The translations under genes were made by a program, and so were the position numbers. Shown here in pieces: positions 23,801 to 34,459 of a DNA stretch of 64,000 nucleotides. The stretch spans positions 5,115,292 through 5,179,291 of the forward strand of contig OX422202.1 of assembly GCA_949130485.1 (NCBI GenBank), given 5' to 3'. This DNA comes from Agelas oroides (taxonomy: Eukaryota > Porifera > Demospongiae > Agelasida > Agelasidae). Under the pieces are notes generated by a model, which searched no databases, had not been told where the DNA came from, and saw only the letters and a program-made list of their open reading frames with translations. How positions within the stretch are numbered: the stretch's first letter is position 1; the number at the start of each line of letters is the position of its first letter.

Positions 23801-23879
23801 CACTACCAGCTGGGTTCGAACCAGCATCGCAATCCTTTAAGTTAACAGCCTAATGCTGTACATTTAGCAATACTGTAGT
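23801..23879 (-). tRNA. tRNA-Asn(GTT)-like sequence
   Basis: Read on the minus strand: acceptor ACTACAG pairs with TGGTAGT (6 of 7). The anticodon arm is TTAGG-CTGTTAA-CTTAA with anticodon GTT. The T arm GCTGG-TTCGAAC-CCAGC is perfect. A D-arm with TGCT/AGCA is present. The variable region of about 11 nt is too long for tRNA-Asn and there is one acceptor mismatch. This may be a pseudogene or a mitochondrial-type tRNA. Confidence 0.5.
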
Positions 23880-23964
23880 TCAACACTTCTGTAGACAAAC
23901 AGAAACTAGTTTAAACCCCACATTTACCATAAAACAAAGCAACGCAGCAGCGCAAAGCAAAAAC

Positions 23965-24024
23965 TGGTATGATTGGAATTGAACCAACACCTGTCATATT
24001 ACTCTACTAGTTGAGTTACACACC
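23965..24024 (-). pseudogene. tRNA-like sequence lacking a full anticodon arm
   Basis: Acceptor GGTGTG pairs fully with CATACC. The D-arm ACTC...GAGT and T-arm GTTGG-TTCAATT-CCAAT are intact. Only about 12 nt lie between D and T arms, so the anticodon arm is largely deleted. Identity cannot be called. It sits between two better-preserved tRNA-like sequences on the same strand. Confidence 0.4.
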
Positions 24025-24080
24025 AAACTTCTTGAGGTTACACACCAACATCTTGATTTTCCTTTTGAAAACACTTAAAT

Positions 24081-24164
24081 CGAGGGGAACAGGGCTCGAA
24101 CCGATGCAAAGTTTTACTTAGATGGCTTAGCAAGCCACTGCTTTACCTTCTCAGCCATCTCCTC
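24081..24164 (-). tRNA. tRNA-Ser(GCT)-like sequence
   Basis: 84 nt folds as a class II tRNA. Acceptor GAGGAGA/TCCCCTC has one A-C mismatch and discriminator G. The D-arm is GCTGAGAAGGTAAAGC. The anticodon arm GTGGC-TTGCTAA-GCCAT has anticodon GCT. The variable arm has an AAGT/ACTT stem, and the T-arm is ATCGG-TTCGAGC-CCTGT with one mismatch. Discriminator G and a long variable arm are correct for serine. No CCA is encoded. It may be a gene or a slightly decayed copy. Confidence 0.6.
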
Positions 24165-24232
24165 AGCCTTTACTCCCCAGACACATGTATACCAGAAAGC
24201 CAGACTTACGCGTGTAAGGCTAAGAAATTACA

Positions 24233-24722
24233 TAGTGCTGTGAACCTGGACAGAAAAGTAAAACCAGTTAACTGCTTACTAATAACTGTCAGTTAACCAG
24301 TTAACCAGACTGAGATCACATACAATGAGGTCAGCGTCTGTCAGTTGCATGCATGCAGAGTGCGAATGGCGTGCAGTAGAGTGAGGAGAGAACTTTTCAC
24401 CTCGGCTGACCAAAAAGAGGTATTTGTTCACAGAATGTTCTTCAAATTTGTCATGCCTCCACCATGGGCAACTTTCTGCTTGTGTAACTTGCAGATTGCA
24501 CCACTTCCTTTGAGTTGCTTTCTGCCATTGTCCTTTTCGAAACCAAAGTTTTTGAGACACGACTGGACGATGGAGGAGGACGCAGATTTCATCTTTGCAC
24601 TCACGTAATTTGCACTTAATTGTGCACAGTATACTCAGTGGCAGTCATTTGAAACTGGTAAACCTGCAGAATAATTTACACCAGTTATTTAACCAGTTAA
24701 CTGTAACCGGTTCACAGCACTA
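24233..24722 (-). mobile_element. Small hAT-type element with 8-bp TSD
   Basis: TIRs TAGTGCTGTGAACC are identical at both ends. An exact 8-bp TSD AAATTACA lies at 24225-24232 and 24723-24730. The TAGTG start and 8-bp TSD are hAT hallmarks, and the internal frame encodes a BED-like finger. At 490 bp it cannot make a full transposase. It inserted next to the tRNA-like cluster. Confidence 0.85.
24428..24592 (-). CDS. Truncated BED-type zinc-finger frame inside hAT element
   Basis: A 54-codon frame starts with ATG at 24592. It contains SSIVQSCLKNFGFEKD, then AICKLHKQKVAHGGGMTNLKN. BED fingers (DNA binding, N-terminal in hAT transposases) have CxxC followed by His residues, and here the second Cys of CKLC has become His. 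The frame then stops. It is a remnant of the parent transposase N-terminus, kept in a non-autonomous derivative. Activity is unlikely. Confidence 0.55.
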   Translation of the reverse strand: MKSASSSIVQSCLKNFGFEKDNGRKQLKGSGAICKLHKQKVAHGGGMTNLKNIL

Positions 24723-24739
24723 AAATTACACACACGAGA

Positions 24740-25230
24740 AACTACTCCTTAACCAGTTCGCGGCGTTAAAGCCCAAACAAAATTCAGAAATTCATTCATT
24801 TCCTAGTGTTTTTCTGTCTTTGCTTCCTTCCAACTTCAATTCTCTTGGTATAGTAATGATGAGATTTTCCAGCTTTCTGTCTTATGGTGTGGTGAACTGT
24901 TCAATTTTGGACTCAAAGGAGCAGATTTTATTCAGGGAATGGTAAATCAGTCTGTTTAATTCTGTTGAGTATGCTTTGATGTCCATGGACCACTCCTCTA
25001 AGTTTAGCACATATACTGCAGTATTCTAGATGGAAACTTTTGGGGAAATTTGTGAAGTCAGTTTGAAGCAGAAGTATTCGAACATTCGCTCTTTCCAGAC
25101 TCTCCATGGGAACAGTTAAAGTTACCAAAAACTGAACATTGCAGTCTTCCAAAAAGTAGGCACATTGTTGTTTTTGGTATTAGTCTAACCTCAAAAATCC
25201 TTTTTTCAGAGGGAGGTCAATCTAGATAAA
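24740..25230. other. No gene recognised
   Basis: AT-rich sequence without recognisable domains between the hAT element and the kinase relic. Confidence 0.3.
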
Positions 25231-26210
25231 GAACATTAAGCATGACATACCACTCCATAGCTGTACACATCAGACTGTACTCCAGGTTTGCCACTTGGGT
25301 TCCAAAAAGTACCACAGTGTCCACAGCAGTAACTATAGTGTTGTGCTACCAACACAAGTGGGGAGAGCTGTCACAAATCCAATGTTGGCCAACTTGGCAC
25401 TAAACTCGTCATCCAGGATGATGTTATGGCTACATGTGTGAACATGGACAAAATAAATGCCATGTGTAATCATGTCAATAGTACACCAAAAATTGCATCA
25501 CGCAGCTTCACATCATGGTGCAGAAAAGAAAGGCACAAGGAGTGGAGGTATACCAACCCTGGTGTTGCGTCCCTCTGGACACTTACTTGCTGCTCCCTTG
25601 AGAGTGGATTCTCCTAATGAATGAAGAAATTGTGTCAATTGCATTTATAACATTGTGCAATGAGACAAATTGTGTCTCATAAGCACTGCACCGATTTTGG
25701 TTGTTTTTCTCTTCGCCAGCATTCCCAGGGCGCCAATGGCAAGCTGCATTTCAGGATCTCTGGAAACTATGCTTTCCACTTCACCAATTGCTAAGTCACA
25801 ACTGGTGCCTGTTTTCTGATGTAAAAATCAGGAGTAGCCTCTACTGTAAGGTACATCCAAAGTTTATGACCACCTTGCTACCTGCAACCTCAACTGAGGC
25901 ATCGCTTTTAACTTCTGCTTGTATCTGGAGATCTGTCAGCCCTGCTTTTGTGTGAAGGATGTATGTTAAGAGGTGGATCATCATATTGCCTGAGAGAAGA
26001 CAACCTCCAAGTTCACTGCAACATGCCATATGATGTTTTTTAACATCATCAGCAAGGTTGGTTCGATGTATATATAGTTGGTGATCGAGAGGGAGATGGG
26101 CCATAAAAAGATACACCAAGGAGGTGGGTTTTTTTACATGCCCCATTAGAGGAACTACATTGGGATGACAAAATTTGTGTAGTATAGGAACGAGGTAAAC
26201 TTGATGTTCA
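25230..26210 (-). pseudogene. Degenerate protein kinase domain
   Basis: Kinase landmarks appear in order on the minus strand: VPILHKFCHPNVVPLMG (alphaC-beta4), KPTSLVYLFM (hinge), GLVYLHSLCL.FLHHDVK (catalytic loop region), NIILDDEFSAKLANIGFVT (catalytic loop end and Mg loop), GSTT and GVQSDVYSYGVV (alphaF). HRD reads HHD and DFG reads NIG, so the catalytic and metal-binding Asp context is eroded. Frame changes and an in-frame stop lie after GSTTL. Some gaps could be short introns. One candidate is bounded by GTACTATTG and CATGTAG just before NIILDD. No N-lobe Gly loop or VAIK lysine was found upstream. The layout resembles Tyr-kinase-like kinases. It is probably a pseudogene, less likely a spliced pseudokinase. 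Confidence 0.55.
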
Positions 26211-26259
26211 CATAGCCACCAACTATTGCTGCACTTACAAGTGTCTCCAGCTCCCTTCT

Positions 26260-27950
26260 CAAAAGTATGTCAGTATTATTCCCAATGGAAAGCAAGACAT
26301 CCTCCAAAAAAAGAAATCATGGAAATGAAGAATGAGCCTACATACACTAATCACACAGTGAACATCTTAAGCAAATAACCACACTCTATTCAGCTGCTTC
26401 ACAGCATTGTGAACATCATGGAGGATACCTCAGTGCACTGTTCCCTGCCTGACTACTTCGGAGTAATTGGCAGTGGCTATTTTTCATCTCGTCAGTAGTA
26501 AATTCCCGGATTCTTGTGAGGACTGCTGCAGAAGTTAACTCCCCCTCACTAACAGACTTCGAGTGTCCTTCTGAGAGGATAACACTGAAAATGAAAAACC
26601 AGGTTCTCCGATACCAGCATGACTCGAGTTTGGAAAACGTTTGCCAAAGGCTTTGTCACAGTGGTTGGACAAGGAGCTTGCTCTTTTGAGAAGTAATCAT
26701 ATAACACAAGGCCAGGATAAAGAGCTGGTAGTGGATATGTCAAAGCAACTGAAATCTGTCCATGCTCCATATCTATAAACTAATGAGACCAGTATACGTG
26801 TTATTTCTCAGTGTTGCTATTGCAACATTTCTGACAACACGATCAAGAGGTTTTACTTTTAGGTAACAAAGCTAAAGATATAGTGTTGCTAAACCCAACC
26901 AGTTGACAGCCATGCCATACTTCATAACAGAAAAAGGCACCATTGTGTACAAGAAAGTATCCAACATCCAATACCTTCAATGACAGTAACAGCCTGCAAG
27001 CTACACTGACAGCCTTCGTCATAGACAGTGCACCAGTATGTACCCACTTTTGTACCATAAAAATTTCTCCCAAAGTTTCCTTTTGTTTTGCTGCAATTGT
27101 ATGGGGAATGGCCCGAGGCAATACAGAAAAAGGGATAACTTCTTCCAGCTTAATCAATTGAGATGATCCACTCTGATGAATGGCCCTGAAGACATCTGTG
27201 TTCTATTAAAAGAGACAGCTAAAAAAATTGCAACATACTTTTGTTCAATCAGATTAGTATTTGGAGGCATCACAAACTGGCATTCATTATAATAATTGTA
27301 GCACTCCAAGCTCAATAATTATGAATTTCAAAACTCAGTACGTATTGAGGTGAGCGTAACAAAATCTGTGTCATGGTGTATAATCCGGGTTCAAATGCTT
27401 TTATAGGACAATAAAAGTGTGTGAATCAGTGTAGTCAGACCTTCTGATAAAATAGCAGCAGACAGACAAGCTGGTACCTAAAACTATACAAATGAAAATG
27501 TTCAATTGATAGACAAGAAATGACAATGACAGAAGTAATACCACATTTCTTATGTTATTTGATAAATTTAATTTCCTTGTTTCAGAAAATATGACAATTC
27601 CTGGTGGTCCGAAACTTACTGGATGTGCAAGATTCCTCCATTTGGCAAAGCGAAAAAAAAATTTAAAAAGTGAATATGTTCCATCACTTTAAATGCTAAG
27701 AAATCATGAAGATTTCGGAGGAAATCCATCACTGTAAATGCCAAGAAAAACATGAAGATTTGAAAGGGTTTCCACCAAATATGCTATTATATCAAAAGTT
27801 ATAGAAACTATAAATGGAAAGAAAGCTTGAATAATTTGAAACTTGAGTTTCCACCATGATGATTGTAAATAGGAAGTGACATCAAAACTTTTTTGCAGCC
27901 CAATTTTGGTAATCAAAAGCTTGCAGCTAGTCTGGTGAGTATTGCAGTCA
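26260..27950. other. No gene recognised
   Basis: Open frames up to about 105 codons on the minus strand (for example 26843-27157) have no recognised domains. They could be exons of the kinase-like gene or chance. Confidence 0.3.
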
Positions 27951-27989
27951 AAAATTTTTTCACTCTTCTTAATTTGCAGTAGTAAAGCT

Positions 27990-28330
27990 CCAGTGGTTGA
28001 GAGGGAATCAATTGGTTTAGCACATGTCAATATTGGTCCAGGGAGTAGTGGAAGAGTCTGTAGCTTTGCACGCTTTGTCTTGTTCTTCCTTCTTTGTGGT
28101 CCAGTTGGTAAAAAGAATGTTGTGACGTGACAAGACCTCCAAGGCAAAGTTTTTGTAAACCGACTGGTCTTGTGTCATCACTGACTTCCTACCCCCCACT
28201 TTCTTCACTTGACATGAAGGAAAACTCAACCACTTCTCTCCACTTTGCGGCCTTCTCATCTGTAAGAGCTGCTGCCCTTTCCAATGCAGCCTTTCTAGCT
28301 TCCAGTTTCTGTATAAGACAATAGTGAAGT
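27990..28330 (-). pseudogene. Fragment with MSSEES...PWRS motif
   Basis: The minus strand encodes KLEARKAALERAAAL and WREVVEFSFMSSEES, followed in other frames by PWRSCHVTTFF and LLPGP. I recall this order (coiled segment, MSSEES, PWRS, a large basic tail) from unnamed, repeated cnidarian and sponge proteins. Frames are disrupted. The function of the family is unknown to me and the match is from memory only. Confidence 0.3.
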
Positions 28331-28679
28331 GACACTTGGATATTCTGCCATCTTTGAGACAGCTTCTATGGAAACAGTTGTAACAGCAGTTAGTTACTAA
28401 TTCTAAGGACATGATATGCTCCTGGGGGTTGGTAGCCTTGTAAATCGACTGAGTGTAGGAGAAACACCCAAGTAAGTTATGGAAGTACACACTGCATTAA
28501 ATGGAATGTACTTTGTAGCCATGTGAGCCTTGTATCATGCAAGCTTCTTGATATGGCTTGTGTAATGTATTTCAAGCTCCTGTTGGATGATTACTAACTT
28601 ACTCCTTATGGTTGTTCTGTAGCATTCACGATTGATCATAGGCTGTGCTCTCTGCTTTTGAGCTTTGCAGCACTTGGCA

Positions 28680-29400
28680 CAGGTTCAGATTCGTTCCTCA
28701 AGGTCCCTGGAGAGGCCAGGCCACCAAAGGGACTGCCTTGCTCTCTCCCTGCATTTTGTGATACCCTGATGTCCCTCATAAATCTTGTCCGGTAGTTCCT
28801 TGCAGAATGTGGACAGGATCACAATACAACCTCCTCGCATCAGAAGGCCACCTTCTACTGAAAATTCAGCAGCCATAGGGAAGTATGGTCGTACAGTGGC
28901 ACTGAGAGATCGCTTTTCAGGGCAGCCAGTTTGGCAGAATTCAGTGATCTGTTGGCATGTTGCTTTGGTGCTGTCTGATCTGTTGTAGTCTTTGCTCAAT
29001 AGTAGGCAAGTGCTGTAGCACCATGTTCACAAAAGCATTTGCTTCCCTCTGAAGGAGCTCATCAGCGGTAGTTGGATTGGACAGTGCTGCATGCGACAGT
29101 GTGTCAGCAATAGTCAGTTCCTTGCCAGGTACGTACATGTCCGATGGTAAACTGAAATCACATCATGCGCAGCCGATACCTTGGTACGTGGATTGGGAGT
29201 TCATCAACTTGAAGGTGTTTGGTAATAAGCAGAGGAACCAGAGGCTTGTGGTCGGTTTGAATGTGAAATTTCAACCCGCGCCAACTAGGTAGTCAGACAG
29301 GCGCTGACAGGAAGTGAAGGCCAAAGCTTCCTTCTCGATCTGAACATACCTTTGCTCTGTTAGAGTCATTGATCTCTACATGGACAACCTAACAATTACT
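28680..29400 (-). mobile_element. Ty3/Gypsy fossil: RNase H to integrase zinc-binding part
   Basis: A broken remnant in normal pol order on the minus strand: an RNase H end (VPGKELTIADTLSHA region) followed by an integrase zinc-binding segment (YEGHQGITKCRERARQSLWW). Several breaks. LTRs not recognised. Probably old. Confidence 0.75.
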
Positions 29401-29409
29401 TGTATTCAG

Positions 29410-31280
29410 AGATCAGCAAGATTCTCACAGCACCTTCCAACTGGCTTGTAAGTGCAGTACATGCTACTCGAGTGCTTGGGAATGGCGAAACATGTGTGCA
29501 CAACACTGTAAACTTTGATGTAAATCCAAGAACTGGTTGATAACAGGTAGCTTGCTGGCCAAGTTGACAAGAATTTCATCCATAAGTATAACCTGGATGA
29601 TTACTTTATCAATGACCATGTAGATAACCTGCCCACTCTCTGGCACATTCTCTAGAAGTCCTTCCTTGCAGTTAGCCCAATGTTGCCATCTTCCACTGCC
29701 TTTGTGATGAACTGTATTGTGGCTGACCTGAGTCCTGGGACACATTTAGGGCGAACCCCAAAGACCTGTTGCCTGAGATGTAACAGGTCTGTCCTGAAGA
29801 AGGTCCAAATGTGTTAAGAACAAACACATTTAATAATGTATTGACATATAATTGTGCATAGAGAGCAATATTACCTTGTGTATGTTGAGTCCCTGGCAGC
29901 ATTCAAGTATTTCTTCACAAAGGCATCCAGTGAACACACATACAGCTGTCTTTGTGTGCATGGCAGGCACTGGTGCATTGTCAGTACTTTCCTGAAGCAT
30001 GGAAATGGTAGGTGTCATGTTCAACTGATAGTGCTCCAGTATTTCTCCACACAAGAACTGCATACCAGCTGCATTTGGAATCTGTGACACTTGAGATTAA
30101 ACGATGGTAAAGTATAACATAGTGTCATATCAAAACTGCACCCTAAGATGAGTCTAAATTGATACTTCAATAATGCAGTTTGCACTTGCTAGCAGAACCA
30201 CACTAGCTAGTTGGTGGTTGAGTGATTAATTCGCTTCAAAGTTCCTCTTTTAAAGAACACTATACAATGTGAATCCTTTTTGCATACAAACTGCTGTGCT
30301 ACTAGTTCATGCATTTACATTTGCAAGCACATAAACAACATTTATAGGCTTTCGGCATAATGTGCAAAACTCTGCAAGTGGCCTCATGATTGAGCCCCTT
30401 GGGTAATCAATACAATTATTACGATGTAAACTCTGTAGACCTAATTAGAATACCATTATGTTTGGCAGGAAGCCTACTAGTCCTCATTAGTGCACATCAA
30501 GCGTGGTACTAGCTTTCGATATGTTGGTTAAGCCAGTGCAACTACTGACGAAGTTGTAATCGAAAGGAGTCATCTCATTCGGAAGAGTTTGACCAGACTA
30601 CTGGTGTAGGTTCTGAGAATTACCGTTTTTAGTAAGTATATTACATTTATGATGTAGTTAACAATCAATCTGTTTGAGGAAAACCTGCTGATCTATGAAC
30701 CTTAGTCTACTTCCCCCAGACCCCACCCTCTCATGAGATAAAGGTCTGGTGACTTTTCTTGGTGCATGATGTTGAGGCAGCAGTATTTTGGGTTTGAGCA
30801 AGCCAATGACATTGTGCTACACATCATACACACACTAATCATTGGCTAGTTTGTTCAACTTGAACAGTGACAGTTATTAATGTTGAATCTGCATAATAAA
30901 GAACTCAGTACCCAGCAGACCTTTTCCTTGTAAAAGGGTTGAGTCAGGCACGAGATTAGGGCAGACTTTGTCCATTTAGATTCTGTTAAACATACATCGA
31001 GGGTGAACCATAGCATAATGGCATTAGATGGAAGCACTCATGGGATTGCACGTCCATCTAGAAGGCTCTGGAGTTCTGGTAGGTCACTATCCATTTCTGC
31101 AACTCCATACTCAATGAACCTTGCTTCCAAACTGATGATGAACCTGGAGGATCATGCAGTGCAGGCTTCTGGATGTACACCTATGGTGTTGTGTGTTTGC
31201 ATCCAGGCATAATATTCCTAGCTATATCAGTTATGGAAAATATAAGGCAATGTTTCAGGTAGTTACTGGCATGCTTACTG
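29410..31280. other. No gene recognised
   Basis: Minus-strand open stretches at 29464-29902 and 29830-30090 contain Cys-rich sequence (for example CVFTGCLCEEILECC) but no domain I can name. They might be exons. Confidence 0.3.
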
Positions 31281-31289
31281 CTCTTGTTC

Positions 31290-31950
31290 GCTGGTTGTGA
31301 AATTAGTTGATATTACAGCTATTCATTTCAGCACAATATGTCGGATCCATGTCTCAGAGTGCCTCCCATTGAACAGTGCCATTGTCAGGTCACTGACGGC
31401 AGCCCTTGACCGTGGGTCATCAATTTTCAAGTGGGATTCCCCATTCCTTCAATATTTCCTCGACCATCTCGTGAAGATCTCCACATTGTGTGGATGTTGC
31501 ATAATCTTTCTAACCGCAAGAGTTATTCAATGATGTCGATCATCGTAGCGTGAGAAAAAGTGAGCAGTTAACCGTAGCTAGGATGATGCAAGTCCTTTCT
31601 TTGTCCATACGTCAGTGCACAAACTCACTTTGCATGCCTCAGCAAGACCCTTTGGTATACAGCTTTTCATCTCGAACATCACTTTGTTGATCTCTTTACC
31701 AACTGGGGCTCTTCCAGGGACTTTCTATCAAGGATCTAGTGTTTGTATCAGAGACTGAAACTCCTCATTCTCTACTACACTTTTCAACATTTGTGCAGCC
31801 TACAAAGATGGCTAATTTACGAGTTATCAATTGTCATCAATGACTACTGTGGTCATAATGTGTTACCATAGCAGCCGCTTCTTCTAATGTCACTGGGCCT
31901 GTAGTACTCACTTTGGGTTTTTTGGCCTCTTTCAGTGTTACCTCCCTCTG
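31290..31950 (-). pseudogene. hAT (ZBED-like) transposase relic
   Basis: In one minus-strand frame: AAQMLKSVVENEEFQSLIQ, then VPGRAPVGKEINKV, KVSLCTDVWTKKG and LTAHFFSRYDH, interrupted by at least three stops. After a frame change, DLHEMVEEILKEWGIP and a TDNGT-like stretch follow. KVSLCTDxWT and the following EWGIP...TDNG are typical of the RNase H-like catalytic core of hAT/ZBED transposases, the first carrying the first catalytic Asp. The copy is dead. No TIRs were assigned. Confidence 0.7.
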
Positions 31951-31993
31951 GAGCATGTCATCATATTCAGCTGGGTGAAGCTGCATGTTGGTG

Positions 31994-33150
31994 CAGGGCC
32001 AGAGCCAGCTATTTTAGACTGGTACGGCCATTGCGTGCACTTAAGTATGAATGAGCTAGGGGGGTGTGGGGGCATGCTCCCCCAGGAAAAATTAGGTACT
32101 CTGAGATCGCTTCTGAGGCCATGTTTGAGCCAAAATGCTACTAGAATCTCCCCACCTGTAGTTTCTGTAGCTAGAGAAGTGATTGAACCGAGCTGCCAGA
32201 AATGACCGCTAGGGACACGCACAATATGCGGCAGATTCTTTTGGCATAATAGGCACGCACTACGAGAAAGCATAATGCCGGCATAATAGGGTTAAATTTG
32301 TAAGATTACATAAATTAAACTCACGTGAGTGGCAATAAGGAAAGCATGACTGAAGAAAGTTCTAGCTCTGTAGCCTGTAGCTCTGCAACCTCTAGTTCTA
32401 TACCTACGTCTGATTCGGAGAGTACTATTTCCAACACTGTTTCTTTACTGGATCGATTGAAGTGCCCGCGCCCTTCCGAACTGAGTCGGAATCGAAAGGT
32501 CCATTGTAATCCTCCGCCACCGAAGGGAAAGAAGCGATCATCAGGTGCGCGAGGACTGAATGATCTGCACGTTCCCCCCTCTAAGAGGGTAAGCGAATTT
32601 CCGAACGAACAGCTAGTTCGTTTAGTGAACAACAGCAAAACAGTTTGGAGGACTGTAATGCTACAATATAATAAACGATGACATTGTGAGATTGTTTCAA
32701 GACATTTTTTAACATTAATGTCAATCATACTTTCAAGCATAATAGGTAAAAATGCAAAGCATAATAGGTGGTACTACCATCTATTATGCTTTGCATTTTT
32801 CTTGCATAGAGCATAGAATAATAGGGAAAATCAGAAGCATATTGTGCCTGTCCTTAATGACCGCTACGCACAACGCCCACGTTAGCCCCTCCCCAATTTG
32901 CGCACTCGCCTCGCGCTCAAGTATCGCCATAGAAAATTGAGAAGCCTCAATTCTCTCGTCGATACTTTGGATGCTTGAAGACTTGAAAAAGTCCGAAGAA
33001 GACCTCTTATACGTCCCAAGCTACGGCGAACCACTCGGAGAGGCCATTCTATAATGCACGCGTAAGTTAGAATCCAAGCGACGCCATTTTTCTCCCTCGA
33101 AAACCGGTACGGCCATGGCCGTACCGGCCGTACCAATGCCGCCGGCCCTG
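31994..33150 (+). mobile_element. hAT-like element with CAGGGCC termini
   Basis: Left CAGGGCCAGAGCC...GGTACGGCC and right inverted CAGGGCCGGCGGC...GGTACGGCC are diverged TIRs. Flanks TGTTGGTG (31986-31993) and TGGTGGGG (33151-33158) match at 6 of 8 positions, as expected of an old 8-bp TSD. A segment GGGGGCATGCTCCCCCAGGAAAA near 32070 recurs at 45905 and, diverged, at about 47180. It contains the frame at 32346-32681. Confidence 0.5.
32346..32681 (+). CDS. Truncated transposon-associated frame (DRLK..PSELSR..RK motif)
   Basis: 111 codons from ATG at 32346: a Ser-rich start, then SLLDRLKCPRPSELSRNRK, NPPPPKGKKR and SKRVSEFPNEQLV. I recall this order from repeated cnidarian and sponge proteins in which a CxxC finger follows directly and which look transposon-derived. 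Here the finger is missing and the frame ends. It lies inside the hAT-like element 31994-33150, so it is probably the 5' part of a decayed transposase gene. Not expected to be functional. Confidence 0.45.
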   Translation: MTEESSSSVACSSATSSSIPTSDSESTISNTVSLLDRLKCPRPSELSRNRKVHCNPPPPKGKKRSSGARGLNDLHVPPSKRVSEFPNEQLVRLVNNSKTVWRTVMLQYNKR

Positions 33151-33159
33151 TGGTGGGGT

Positions 33160-33995
33160 ATTTTCCAGTGAGAACGTGCCCACAAAGCCGTCTGCTTGGC
33201 CCAGGTTCCTTACTGCACATACCAGACACGGTCTCAACCTTGCACGTACATTTATTTGTACTTGTATCGTAATCAAAAAAGCGCCACACGACCACCTCTA
33301 GACGGCGTAGGAGTCGGACTTGGAGTTGAGCTGATGGTTTCAGATTCATCCGAAGAATGCATGATTCACTCAAAAGGGTTCACTCAAAGGGGATGCACAA
33401 ACACAGCTATACACTTGGGTAGGACCACAGTCACCACACTGCACACTGCCAAAAACGTTAACATGTCTGAACTTGCATGTGAGATTTAATTGGCCTTAGA
33501 ACAACACTGCACCTAATATCATTGTTATTATAATATATAAGAATAAGCACCCTTACTGGTACTATTATGTGCAGCTCTGACTACAGCACTAGCTGACACT
33601 TTAGTGTACTTGCCAGTGATCATGTACTGATTTACCGTGGGATGCAACATTGGTAAACCAGGCCCACCTTGCAGAATAGACATCCCTACGAGGATGCACA
33701 GATGCTTGAAATCTGATTTCTATTCAGTGCAAAAAAGTGCTATTATTTACTGAATAGCTGCAATGGAGTAGATTTCTACCTTGACACTTACATGAATAGT
33801 AATGAATGAGTTAGATAGCTACCTGTAGAGCTGGAATATTTATGTCAAAAAAAGTGCCCATCTTCCCCACTGCGGCAGTAGTTCTGCTCCATTCCAACCA
33901 TCAGCAGTCTTCAAAATTCACCAGCTGGCCCCCCACTATCCACAGCTGATTCACCCACCATGCACACCTATTTTCATATACTGTAGTGACGTTAA
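33160..33995. other. No gene recognised
   Basis: No domain or structured repeat is seen. Confidence 0.3.
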
Positions 33996-34001
33996 TATAT
34001 A

Positions 34002-34148
34002 ATTATCACCATAGTACAAAGCTATACCGGAAAATATCACGAGTTTGTTGCCGTCTGTATTGTTACGAGTGCGCAGCACGAGTAACAATGCCAACGGCAA
34101 CAAACGAGTGATGTTTTTTCTGGTATATCTTGGTACTATGGTGATAAT
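34002..34148. repeat. Fold-back element of about 150 bp
   Basis: Nearly palindromic over its length. Arms ATTATCACCATAGTAC...TATACC and inner arms around CGAGTTTGTTGCCG close on a GTGCGCAGCAC centre. The TSD is unclear. Confidence 0.7.
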
Positions 34149-34194
34149 GATTTTATCATACGAACCTTCGATTTCATTGCACATTCAGACGTAG

Positions 34195-34345
34195 CACACG
34201 CGACTTGTAGTACTTGATACGGATTCTCGCGTGACTTGTAGTACCTGATACGGATTCTCACGTGACTTGTAGTACTGATACGGATTGTCGCGTGACTTGT
34301 AGTACTGATACGGATTGTCGCATGACTTGTAGTAAAAAATACGGC
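34195..34345. repeat. 31-33 bp tandem repeat, about five copies
   Basis: Units of the form GTGACTTGTAGTA-CTGATACGGATT-TC follow directly on the fold-back element. They are directly abutting with no spacers, so this is a minisatellite. Confidence 0.9.
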
Positions 34346-34459
34346 TTTTTATAAACTGCACGCAGCTGCAAGGCTTTCCCATTGACTCCCATACATTAGC
34401 GTGAGTTAGACGTATGATAATATCGTATATTACACAGTGTAGGATATTAGACATTCAAG

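Noticed and set aside
34195-34345. Regularly repeated 31-33 bp units that could suggest a CRISPR array
   Set aside because: Units abut directly with no unique spacers, and the genome is eukaryotic.
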